NCBI GenBank assembly: GCA_030696315.1
Contig: JAUYSM010000027.1
Coordinates: 53,209 to 117,208 of the forward strand
Reading direction: 5' to 3'
DNA: 64,000 nt
From: Pseudohongiella sp.
Lineage (GTDB): Bacteria > Pseudomonadota > Gammaproteobacteria > Pseudomonadales > Pseudohongiellaceae
Below the pieces are notes generated by a model, which saw only the letters and a program-made list of their open reading frames with translations, was not told the DNA's origin and did no database searches. Shown here piece by piece: positions 47,964 through 58,569 of the stretch. Both the position numbers and the translations under genes were made by a program. Every line of letters starts with the position of its first letter. Within the stretch, counting starts at the first letter, position 1.

Positions 47964-50720
47964 TTAAGGGGCCGGTACATTAACGGTAGTGGAATCCAGT
48001 GCAATGGTGCCTGCTGTGATGGCGCCACTCAGAATTCTTCCGTTGACCGTTGCGCCAGTCTGCGCAGTGGTATCCCGGCCAGCGATTACGTTGCCGAAGA
48101 AGGTTGTACCAACGCCGATGGTGGCATCCTGAGTCGGAACCCAGAATATATTCTTGGCCTGAGCGCCATTGACCAACACGATATTCGCTGTAGTAGTCAG
48201 TGATGATCCGATCTGGAACACCCATACCGCGTTAGAGTTGCCGCCACCATTCAAGGTAACTGGTGTAGTAATCAGCATCGTACTGCCTGAGGTGTAAGTA
48301 CCAGGAGCCATGCCTGCAGAACCTGGGAACGTGGCGCCAAGATCCGTGCCACCCAGAACAGTAATGCCCGGTGGAAGTGTCTTGAGGTTGTTGTACGCAG
48401 TCAGCAGATCAGCTCGTGCTTTTGATGATGTTGCATCATTAACGTGGATGGTACCGCTCACCTGAGGTGGTGGTATGCCTTGTGAAGTACCAGGTTCAAG
48501 CGATACATCACCATTGACCTGAGTAGCGCCAGTACTGGTGATTGCTGAAGTTGCCATGATGCCAAATCCAGCTGCATTACCCAGCGACACAGCGCCCGGT
48601 GCAAGACCACCACCGGTGCTGAAGTTCCAGATATCATTCATTACCATAGCGTTGCCAGCGATGTCCTTGACGGTATTTCTGACGATGAACTGGTAAGTTG
48701 TACCGGTGTTCAGCGACGCATCAGGTGTAAATGTGGCAATGTTGGACAACGGATCAAACGAAATCTGGCCACTGACCGGGTTAAGGCCCTGTGCCAAAGT
48801 AAAATTAGACGTCAACATGGTCAGTGGATCCATCGCTTCGTTAAACGTAGCGCTGACGGTTGTGTTGACAGGCACATTGCTGGCACCAGCGGCCGGGAAA
48901 CGACCGATGACTGTTGGCGGGCTTACGTCAGGACCTGCACCGGTGGTGAAGTTCCAGTTGTAAACGTTGACCATCCGATTGCCAGCAGTGTCTTTTACAG
49001 TATTGTTCACTGTTGCACGACAAATGGTGCTGGCTGGCAGCGTGCTGCCTGGCGTAAAGGTCGCTGTGTTACTGCTGACCGCGTAGCTCACGATGCCAGT
49101 TACGGGTGAGCCTGTAGGGCACGCCACGCTGAAGGTTTGTGGGCTGGTGATGGTCAACGGATCCATGGCTTCGCTGAAACGCGCGGTGATCAGCGAGTTA
49201 AGCGCGACATTTGTTGCGTTGCTCACCGGTACTGTCAGTGTAACGGTTGGCGCTGTAGTATCAGGCGTCAAACCGGTCTGGAAGTCCCAGGTGTAGTTGG
49301 TCAGCATACTGTTACCGGCAACGTCTTTGACACCGTTAACAATTGTGGCGCGACAGGTTGAACTGGGCGGCAGCGTTGAAGCAGGTGTAAAAGTAGCTAC
49401 GTTGCCATCAACGGCATAGGCAACCAAACCTGTGATCGGTGCACCAATCGGACAAACAACTGAGAAATTCGCAGTGGTAATTGTCAGAGGGTTCATCGGC
49501 TCACTGAAGCTCGCGCTCACTTGAGTATTGATGCGTACGGCAGTTGCGTTGCGTGCTGGCACCGTGGTGCTTACAGTAGGTGCTGTCAGATCCGGCGTTG
49601 GGCCAGTTGTGAAGTTCCAGGTGTAGTTTGAAGCCATTGACAGGCCTGCAAGGTCCTTGACGCCAGTGCTGACAGTTGCGCGGCAAATGGTGTTGCCGGG
49701 CAGGTTAGCATTGGGTGTGAACGTCGCGACATTGCCATTGACAGCGTAACCTACCGTGCCAGCGATCGGCGCAGTGGATGGGCAATCAACAGTAAAGTTG
49801 CTGGCAGTAATAGTCAGTGGTGTCATTGCTTCACTGAACGTGGCACTGATCAAAGAATTGACCGGTACCAGCAGGGCAGCTGAACGTGGCAGTGTAGAGA
49901 TCACTGTTGGTGCTGTTGTATCTGGTGCTGCACTGGTATTAAACGTCCAGTTGTATGCTGCTGCCATCGAGTTGCCGGCGACATCTTTTACGCCAGTACC
50001 AACAGTCACTGAACAGGCAGCGCTGAATGGCAGATTGCGTGAAGGTGTCAGGGTTGCGACATTACCAACAACAGTGTAGTCCACAGTGCCGGGAATCACA
50101 GTACCTGTTGGGCAGACCAGACTGAAATTTGCCGGAACAATAGTCAGCGGATTCATTGGCTCACTGAAACTTACAATCATGCGACGGTCCACTGCAACAT
50201 CTGTTGCACTGCGCACAGGCGCTGTGGAACTGACTGTTGGCGGCACTGTTTCAGGTGTTGCACCTGTTGTGAAAGTCCACACATAAGGGTTCACAATGGT
50301 GTTGCCGGTTGTGTCGCTGACGCTGGCCGCGACTGTCGCGGTGCAGACTGTGTTGCCAGGCAAGGTTCTGCCAAGTGCCAGGGTTGCAACGTTAGTGGTT
50401 GCGGCATAACTGACCGTACCAGCAATCGGCGTAGACATCGGGCACGCAAGACTGAACGAACTGGCGGTCAGCGTTGCAGGGTTCATCGACTTGTTAAAAG
50501 TCGCTGTCACCACAGAGGTGTTAAACGCAACTCCGGTGGTATTAGGTGCTGGCGTCACCGCCGACACCATAGGGATAAGCACGGCAGTGCCGCCACCGCC
50601 CAGAATCGGGTCACGACCGCCGTCGCCACCGCCGCCGCATGCTGTTAACAGCAGGCCGGCACACAAGGTGCCCCACGCCAGAGGTCTGGAGTGGAATTTC
50701 AGTTCAGCTAATTTTTTCAT
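47964..50720 (-). CDS. Lipoprotein with six bacterial Ig-like (Big_5-type) modules and a C-terminal ice-binding-like (DUF3494) domain
   Basis: Lipobox LLTACGGGGDGG; repeats PTVxxxxPxxxAxxVxxNxxxxxxFSExMxPLTI; C-terminal FGIMATSAITSTGATQVNGDVSLEPGTS...PGTYTSGSTMLITTPVTLNGGGNSNAVWVFQIGSSLTT....KNIFWVPTQDATIGVGTTFFGNVIAG. Confidence 0.88.
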   Translation of the reverse strand: MKKLAELKFHSRPLAWGTLCAGLLLTACGGGGDGGRDPILGGGGTAVLIPMVSAVTPAPNTTGVAFNTSVVTATFNKSMNPATLTASSFSLACPMSTPIAGTVSYAATTNVATLALGRTLPGNTVCTATVAASVSDTTGNTIVNPYVWTFTTGATPETVPPTVSSTAPVRSATDVAVDRRMIVSFSEPMNPLTIVPANFSLVCPTGTVIPGTVDYTVVGNVATLTPSRNLPFSAACSVTVGTGVKDVAGNSMAAAYNWTFNTSAAPDTTAPTVISTLPRSAALLVPVNSLISATFSEAMTPLTITASNFTVDCPSTAPIAGTVGYAVNGNVATFTPNANLPGNTICRATVSTGVKDLAGLSMASNYTWNFTTGPTPDLTAPTVSTTVPARNATAVRINTQVSASFSEPMNPLTITTANFSVVCPIGAPITGLVAYAVDGNVATFTPASTLPPSSTCRATIVNGVKDVAGNSMLTNYTWDFQTGLTPDTTAPTVTLTVPVSNATNVALNSLITARFSEAMDPLTITSPQTFSVACPTGSPVTGIVSYAVSSNTATFTPGSTLPASTICRATVNNTVKDTAGNRMVNVYNWNFTTGAGPDVSPPTVIGRFPAAGASNVPVNTTVSATFNEAMDPLTMLTSNFTLAQGLNPVSGQISFDPLSNIATFTPDASLNTGTTYQFIVRNTVKDIAGNAMVMNDIWNFSTGGGLAPGAVSLGNAAGFGIMATSAITSTGATQVNGDVSLEPGTSQGIPPPQVSGTIHVNDATSSKARADLLTAYNNLKTLPPGITVLGGTDLGATFPGSAGMAPGTYTSGSTMLITTPVTLNGGGNSNAVWVFQIGSSLTTTANIVLVNGAQAKNIFWVPTQDATIGVGTTFFGNVIAGRDTTAQTGATVNGRILSGAITAGTIALDSTTVNVPAP

Positions 50721-50921
50721 TGGTTTCTCGCATCTCTATTTAGGCTCCAGCAGCCACCGGGTGTATGCCCGGTCGAAACCGGAAATTAAACCAAATGATC
50801 TGCACACGTACTTTTGTCGCACGGTGCAAGTATCCGGACTGCTCAGGCGGGCTTCTGTGCGGTGGAAGACAGAGAGAAGGGTTTATTTGAGTAAGTGCTG
50901 CTTTTGTGAGACCAAAGCGGT

Positions 50922-52127
50922 TCAGACAACCAGTTGATTGATTTCCATGATCGGTAAAAGAATGGCAAGTACAATCATCAGCACGACACCGCCCATCACC
51001 AGGATCATCACTGGTTCGAGCAGCGTCAGAAAAACTGCGAGGCGACGCTCAAGAGCCTGGGTTTCTAGTTCAGCGGCGCGCTGCAGCATTTGTTCAAGTT
51101 TGCCGCTGGCTTCACCGCTGGCCACCATATGAATGAGCAATGGCGGGAAAATGCCCGGTTCACCCAGTGCGCGTGCCAGACTTGTACCTTCCTGTACCCG
51201 GATAATTACGCCTGCTACAGCAACGGACATTACCTGATTGGTAATGACCCTGGCGCTGGAGCGCAGCGCTGCCAACATAGGTACGCCCCCGTCTAGCAAG
51301 ATCGCAAGTGTGCTGGAAAAACGGGCGGTATTGATGCTGCGTGTCAGAGAACCCAGCCAGGGCAACTGCAATAGCCATGCGTCGAGGCGTAATCGGATCA
51401 GGGGCTTTTTCAAGGCCATACGGGCGAACACTGTGATTGCGCCGGCACCGGCCAACAGATACGGCCAGCCAGCGCGTAAAAAATCGCTCAATGCGATCAG
51501 GCCACGTGTCAACAGTGGTAGCTCCTGGCGTGATTGCGTGAATACTTGCACCACTTGAGGGACGACATACACCAACAACCCAGTCACGATCGCAAGCGCA
51601 ACGACCGACACCAACACAGGATATAGCAAGGCAAGACTGGTTTTTTGTCGCAGTGCCTGGCGCTTGTCCAGGTAGTCAGCCAGATGCTGAAGCACAATCG
51701 GCAGTGCGCCTGATTCGGCTCCACCATGCACCAGAGCGCAATAAAAATCCGGAAAACTTTTGGGGTAGCTACCCAGCGCCACGGCCAGAGAACTGCCAGC
51801 GGTTATTTCGGTTTTCACTCCGGTCAGAATTTCGCGCGTCAACGGTGTATTGGCTTCTTCCATCAGAGCATTCAGTGCTTGTTCCAGCGTCAGGCCTGAT
51901 CCTAGTAAGGTTGCCAACTGTCGGGTGACCATGCTCAGTTCAGCGGCCGACAGCCCCCGCGCCCAAACCTGACTGGCACGTTCGCGCGCACGCACGCGTT
52001 CGATTTGTGCGGGTAATAGTCCCCGTCCTCTCAGCTGACTGCGCGCTTGCCGCGCAGACTCGGCCTGGATAATGCCCGAAACGGTCTTGCCACTGGCATC
52101 CAGCGCTTTATAGTCAAATGCTTCCAT
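50922..52127 (-). CDS. gspF: Type II secretion system inner-membrane platform protein F
   Basis: MEAFDYKALDASGKTVSGIIQAESARQARSQLRGRGLLP; T2SS-F domains SLALALGSYPKSFPDFYCALVHGGAESGALPIVL and FPPLLIHMVASGEASGKLEQML. Confidence 0.9.
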   Translation of the reverse strand: MEAFDYKALDASGKTVSGIIQAESARQARSQLRGRGLLPAQIERVRARERASQVWARGLSAAELSMVTRQLATLLGSGLTLEQALNALMEEANTPLTREILTGVKTEITAGSSLAVALGSYPKSFPDFYCALVHGGAESGALPIVLQHLADYLDKRQALRQKTSLALLYPVLVSVVALAIVTGLLVYVVPQVVQVFTQSRQELPLLTRGLIALSDFLRAGWPYLLAGAGAITVFARMALKKPLIRLRLDAWLLQLPWLGSLTRSINTARFSSTLAILLDGGVPMLAALRSSARVITNQVMSVAVAGVIIRVQEGTSLARALGEPGIFPPLLIHMVASGEASGKLEQMLQRAAELETQALERRLAVFLTLLEPVMILVMGGVVLMIVLAILLPIMEINQLVV

Positions 52128-52314
52128 TACAACGGCCACCAGGTGAAAGGGAGATCTCCGAGGTCTAAACCATGCCACAGTTGTGGTAGACCATCTGTGC
52201 GCTATCGAACATCAGGTTCGCATGCCACACTTTTCCCCGGATGTCCGCTAACGTACAGATAGCACTGACATGGATTGTTAGTGTGAACGTTCTAAATCTC
52301 ACGGAGAGACCGTT

Positions 52315-52620
52315 ATGAAAAGCAAACGTAAAACAGAAGCGCTGTCGCGCGAATTTCACAATTTTGTTGCTGATATAGAAAGCCTGCTCAATGAGACTGC
52401 CGCATTGACAGGTGATGATCTGGTCATTGCACGCAGCCGGATTCAGGATCGGGTGGCCGATGCCCGTGATGCTGTGACTGAAATGGGCAATGATGTTGCG
52501 CGTCGCGCCAGCAAAGGGGCAAGCCGCGCAAACCGTAAAATTCACGAAGATCCTTGGAAGGCTATTGGTAGCGCTGCTGCTGTCGGCCTTTTGCTTGGCC
52601 TGTTGTTTTCACGTCGATGA
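52315..52620 (+). CDS. DUF883 family (YqjD/ElaB-like) membrane-anchored protein
   Basis: FVADIESLLNETAALTGDDLVIARSRIQDRVADARDAV...EDPWKAIGSAAAVGLLLGLLFSRR. Confidence 0.88.
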   Translation: MKSKRKTEALSREFHNFVADIESLLNETAALTGDDLVIARSRIQDRVADARDAVTEMGNDVARRASKGASRANRKIHEDPWKAIGSAAAVGLLLGLLFSRR

Positions 52621-53000
52621 ATATGCGCAGCTCAACACGTGGGCCAGGGTCAACACTTGACACCTTGTTAAGTCAATCTGTCTTGCACGGACAATTGGCC
52701 TGGATTGAGCTGGCCGAAGAGAAAAGCAGAATATTCCGTTTGCTGGCGTTGATGCTGCTGGGGTTTATCCTGCTGTTCTGCAGCTTGTTGTCGCTAAGTG
52801 CATTGCTCATGATAGCCAGTTGGGATACGCCCTGGCGCATTCATACCATTGCTCTGCTGACTGCTTTTTATATGGCGGGTGCCGCATTGTCATTGCATGG
52901 TTTTTATAAGGTCGATGCACTGGGTGATCTGGCTTTTGTAGATACCCGCAGAGAGCTGGCAGCTGACATTGAATTGATGCGCAGTGGTGGTGACTCATGA
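52617..53000 (+). CDS. Phage holin superfamily / YqjE-like membrane protein
   Basis: Two TM helices, VDTRRELAADIELMRSGG C-terminus; overlaps the DUF883 gene by 4 bp. Confidence 0.8.
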   Translation: MNMRSSTRGPGSTLDTLLSQSVLHGQLAWIELAEEKSRIFRLLALMLLGFILLFCSLLSLSALLMIASWDTPWRIHTIALLTAFYMAGAALSLHGFYKVDALGDLAFVDTRRELAADIELMRSGGDS

Positions 53001-53251
53001 ACAAAAAACAAGAACGTGCGGTGCTACGACAGGCGCTTTGCTTGCAACTGCAGGCAAACCGACGCGTACTGCATCTGCAGATAAAAACCTCATTGCCGGC
53101 AAGTTCAGACGACTATCCGCGCAGTTTTATCATGCGCATCATGGCGAAGCAGCCTGCGCTCACAGTGGTGCTGGCAACCGAGGTTCTACCTTTATTGCTG
53201 AATCAGTTACTGGAGTGGTCTGCTAAAAAGCGGCGCAGGAAACCAGCATAG
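52997..53251 (+). CDS. Small hypothetical protein, third gene of the YqjD/E-like cluster
   Basis: 84-aa ORF with 4-bp overlap with the preceding CDS; basic C-terminus KKRRRKPA. Confidence 0.6.
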   Translation: MNKKQERAVLRQALCLQLQANRRVLHLQIKTSLPASSDDYPRSFIMRIMAKQPALTVVLATEVLPLLLNQLLEWSAKKRRRKPA

Positions 53252-53351
53252 TCATGCTAGTCGTGTCGTTTGGTGTGCTGACGCACAGATACCTGATGCA
53301 TTCAGGCTCAACATGCACTCTCGAATAAAAGACAGTGCAAGGAAAATTACT

Positions 53352-53498
53352 ATGTTGGAAACAATCGCGATTCTATTGCTTATTCTCTGGGCGCTGGGGA
53401 TGGTGTCATCCACCAGTCTTGGCGGTTTTATTCATGTGCTGCTGGTGATTGCCGTGGTCGTTGTGCTGGTCCGCGTCATTCAGGGTAAACGACTTTAA
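53352..53498 (+). CDS. lmo0937-family small membrane protein
   Basis: MLETIAILLLILWALGMVSSTSLGGFIHVLLVIAVVVVLVRVIQGKRL. Confidence 0.8.
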   Translation: MLETIAILLLILWALGMVSSTSLGGFIHVLLVIAVVVVLVRVIQGKRL

Positions 53499-53509
53499 GG
53501 AAGCTTCAA

Positions 53510-53728
53510 ATGCCATTTCGAAAACTGTTAGGGATTATATTTATTGTGGCCGGTGCAGCGGGTCTGGTGTACGGTGGATTCACTTATACCAAAGACACGC
53601 ACCAGGCTGATCTGGGGCCGGTGAGTCTGACCATCAATGAGCGCGAGCGCGTCAGTGTGCCCGTCTGGGCAGGTCTGGGTGCATTAATGATCGGTGTGGC
53701 CTTGCTGTTGATTCCACGACAAAGCTAG
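53510..53728 (+). CDS. Small membrane protein of unknown function (two TM helices)
   Basis: MPFRKLLGIIFIVAGAAGLVYGGFTYT...VPVWAGLGALMIGVALLLIPRQS. Confidence 0.65.
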   Translation: MPFRKLLGIIFIVAGAAGLVYGGFTYTKDTHQADLGPVSLTINERERVSVPVWAGLGALMIGVALLLIPRQS

Positions 53729-53825
53729 TTGTGAGTGCGGGCAGAGGGCGCCTTTTCCTGAGGGGCCCCAAAGTGCTATCATCCGCGCACTTTGTAGACC
53801 CTGTCCCCCTGTCCCGAACTCATGA

Positions 53826-56063
<2,238 letters not shown>

Positions 56064-56086
56064 ACAGCTTGGCTGTGAGGTGAAAG

Positions 56087-56121
56087 AAAAAAACCGGGGC
56101 CAGCTGCTCCGGTTTTTTTTT
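56087..56121 (+). terminator. Intrinsic terminator after isocitrate dehydrogenase
   Basis: AAAAAACCGGGGCCAGCTGCTCCGGTTTTTTTTT. Confidence 0.85.
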
Positions 56122-56202
56122 GCTGGTTTGTAAATGATGTTGATCGTGAGATAGTTCATCTGAATTTTTGTTAGTCATTTCATTGAGTAGAGGCAGTCAG
56201 TC

Positions 56203-57336
56203 ATGAAGCGTTTGGTCAAAGTGTTGTTGGCAATCGGCGTTGTGGTGGCGCTTGCCGCCGTTTACGTTATGAACCCCGTTCTGCCAACACCCTCAGGTCC
56301 CCAGGGCACCGCTCTGTACCAGCCGGGCGAGCTGGGGTTGAGCAGCGAAGCGCTCACACTCACCGACAACACCCGCGCCACCATGGCGAATGGCGAATTT
56401 GCCGGACAATCGTTTCGTGAACTGAACGGTGAAGTATGGTTCCCGGAGGATCGTGAGCAGGGCCCGTATCCGCTGATTTTATACAGTCACGGTTTTATGT
56501 CATCGGTGAGCGAAGCCGAGTATCTGGTTGATTTTCTGGTGCCTAAAGGCTACGTGATTGCCGCGGTCAACTATCCGCTCAGCAGCGGGGGATCGCCCGG
56601 TGGTCCTACCGTTAATGATGTGCTGAATCAGCCCGGTGACGTCTCGTTTGTGCTGGATCATCTGCTGACGCGTAATCGTACAGAAGGCGACAGTCTTTAC
56701 GGATTGATTGATCCTGAGCGTATTGCGGCAGCCGGTTTGTCTTTAGGTGGTCTGACCTCGCAGTTGGTGGCCTTTCACCGTAATGTGCGCGACGCCCGTA
56801 TTGCGGCGGCAGTTTCCATCGCAGGTCCGGCCGTGTTTCTGACCCCGACGTTTTTCAGCACCAGTGCTATGCCGTTTATGATGATTGCCGGTAGCTCCGA
56901 CGCCATCATCCCCTACGAAGCGCACGCCGCGCCTATTCCGCAAAAGTCGCCGCAATCTTTGTTAGTGACGCTGGACGGCGGCACCCATGTGGGATTTGCC
57001 AGCATTGCCAGCACGTTTATGCGCTGGTTCAATCATCCGGATGAACTGGCCTGCCCGATGTTGCTGCAGGGTTTGGAAAACGGTGATGAACCACCGGAAG
57101 CCATGATGCCGCCTGACGACGCGATTGGCATTTCCTCAGATGCTGCCGCGCCGTGCACCATGACTGAGTACGAGCGCGCGATGCGTCCCGGTGAGCAGCA
57201 GATGCTGACCCGACTCGCGATGTATGCCTTTCTGGAAAGTGTGCTGGCAACTGACTCCAATCGACGAGCACAGATGGAAACCTACCTGATCAGTGAGTTG
57301 GCGCGCGAGCAGCCTTCTGTAGCTTTATCAATGTGA
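56203..57336 (+). CDS. Secreted/anchored alpha/beta hydrolase (PAF acetylhydrolase/dienelactone hydrolase-like)
   Basis: YPLILYSHGFMSS, AAGLSLGGLTSQLVA, GTHVGFA; N-terminal hydrophobic anchor. Confidence 0.85.
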   Translation: MKRLVKVLLAIGVVVALAAVYVMNPVLPTPSGPQGTALYQPGELGLSSEALTLTDNTRATMANGEFAGQSFRELNGEVWFPEDREQGPYPLILYSHGFMSSVSEAEYLVDFLVPKGYVIAAVNYPLSSGGSPGGPTVNDVLNQPGDVSFVLDHLLTRNRTEGDSLYGLIDPERIAAAGLSLGGLTSQLVAFHRNVRDARIAAAVSIAGPAVFLTPTFFSTSAMPFMMIAGSSDAIIPYEAHAAPIPQKSPQSLLVTLDGGTHVGFASIASTFMRWFNHPDELACPMLLQGLENGDEPPEAMMPPDDAIGISSDAAAPCTMTEYERAMRPGEQQMLTRLAMYAFLESVLATDSNRRAQMETYLISELAREQPSVALSM

Positions 57337-58328
57337 GCCGCATCATGAAAATAATAATAAAATTGGCTGCGTATCTGCTGTTGACGATTGTTGTGGCCTT
57401 GATCGTGGTGCCATTTTTACTACCCCAATCAGGCAGTGGCACGATGGATCACCGCCAATCAGCAGGGCCTGAAGCCGAGTTTGTTGAAATCAATGGGCTG
57501 GATGTTCATGTGCTGCGGAGCGCTTACACAGGGCAGGATGCTAATCCGCCTTTGATAGTATTGTTACATGGCTTTGGCGCAAATGTGACTTCCTGGCGAG
57601 ACGTGTTGGAACCCTTGAGCCGGTACGGCAATGTGCTGGCGTACGATCGCCCAGCCTTTGGCTGGACTCAGCGCAGCACCGATGGTCTTGCGGTGAACCC
57701 TTATTCTGAACAAGCCGGGCACGAGATTTTGACGCAGCTGATTCAGCGCTATAACGCAAACTCTGGTCCAGTGGTGCTGTTTGGGCATTCCGCAGGTGGT
57801 GGTGTTGCTGCCAGTTACGCAGTGAGCCACCCGGAGCGGGTATCCGCACTGGTGCTGGTTGCGCCGGCCATTCAGATGCCCGGCGGCAACGGTGCTGGAC
57901 TGGGATGGCTCACCGCCATTCCGCAGGTGCGGCGTACCGCAATTTGGTTATTTGGAAATTTCACTGAAAGCGGGTTGGCCTTGTTGGAAATGAGCTGGCA
58001 CGACCGCTCAAAACTGACGCCAGAGATCGTGCAGCTGTACACCCGCCCCACAGAAATTCAGGGTTGGGAACAGGCCTTGTGGGATTTTGCGAGTGCGCCG
58101 CGCAGCAATCTGTCTGACCAACAACTCAGCAATTTGACGATGCCGGTGCTGGTGATCACGGGTGACGATGACCGGGTCGTGGCTACCAGTGGCAGTATCG
58201 AACTCGCTGACAAGTTACCCAAAGCGCGGCTGAATGTGATTGCTCAGAGCGGCCATCTGCCGCATGAGGAGACTCCCTCCGAATTTTTGCAGGCTGTGGC
58301 CGATGCGTGGACGCATTTGTTTCCATGA
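57333..58328 (+). CDS. Alpha/beta hydrolase fold protein
   Basis: LIVLLHGFGANVTSWRDVL, LFGHSAGGGVAASYA, GDDDRVV, SGHLPHEE. Confidence 0.9.
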   Translation: MSRIMKIIIKLAAYLLLTIVVALIVVPFLLPQSGSGTMDHRQSAGPEAEFVEINGLDVHVLRSAYTGQDANPPLIVLLHGFGANVTSWRDVLEPLSRYGNVLAYDRPAFGWTQRSTDGLAVNPYSEQAGHEILTQLIQRYNANSGPVVLFGHSAGGGVAASYAVSHPERVSALVLVAPAIQMPGGNGAGLGWLTAIPQVRRTAIWLFGNFTESGLALLEMSWHDRSKLTPEIVQLYTRPTEIQGWEQALWDFASAPRSNLSDQQLSNLTMPVLVITGDDDRVVATSGSIELADKLPKARLNVIAQSGHLPHEETPSEFLQAVADAWTHLFP

Positions 58329-58569
58329 CAGCAGGCGCGGGTAACGCCTGTCTGCCGACTGCGTTCTATGCACAATTGTTGTGCGCGGCGGCGCCAAAAT
58401 CGCCCTGTAAAGGTGCGAGGTGCTTGCCGGAAACGCCCCGTAACATTTTGATTTAATTTATTTTAAACCGTCATATAAATTCTGTTGCCAGCACGGTCGG
58501 ATTAACGCTAAAAATAGAACGCCGATATAAAAATAATCAATGTACGCGCGTCAATCCGGAAGCTGATAT

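Noticed and set aside
58332-58382. Small stem-loops CAGGCG-N7-CGCCTG and GCACAA-TTG-TTGTGC after the alpha/beta hydrolase gene
   Set aside because: Short stems and no T-tract; insufficient to call a terminator or RNA gene.
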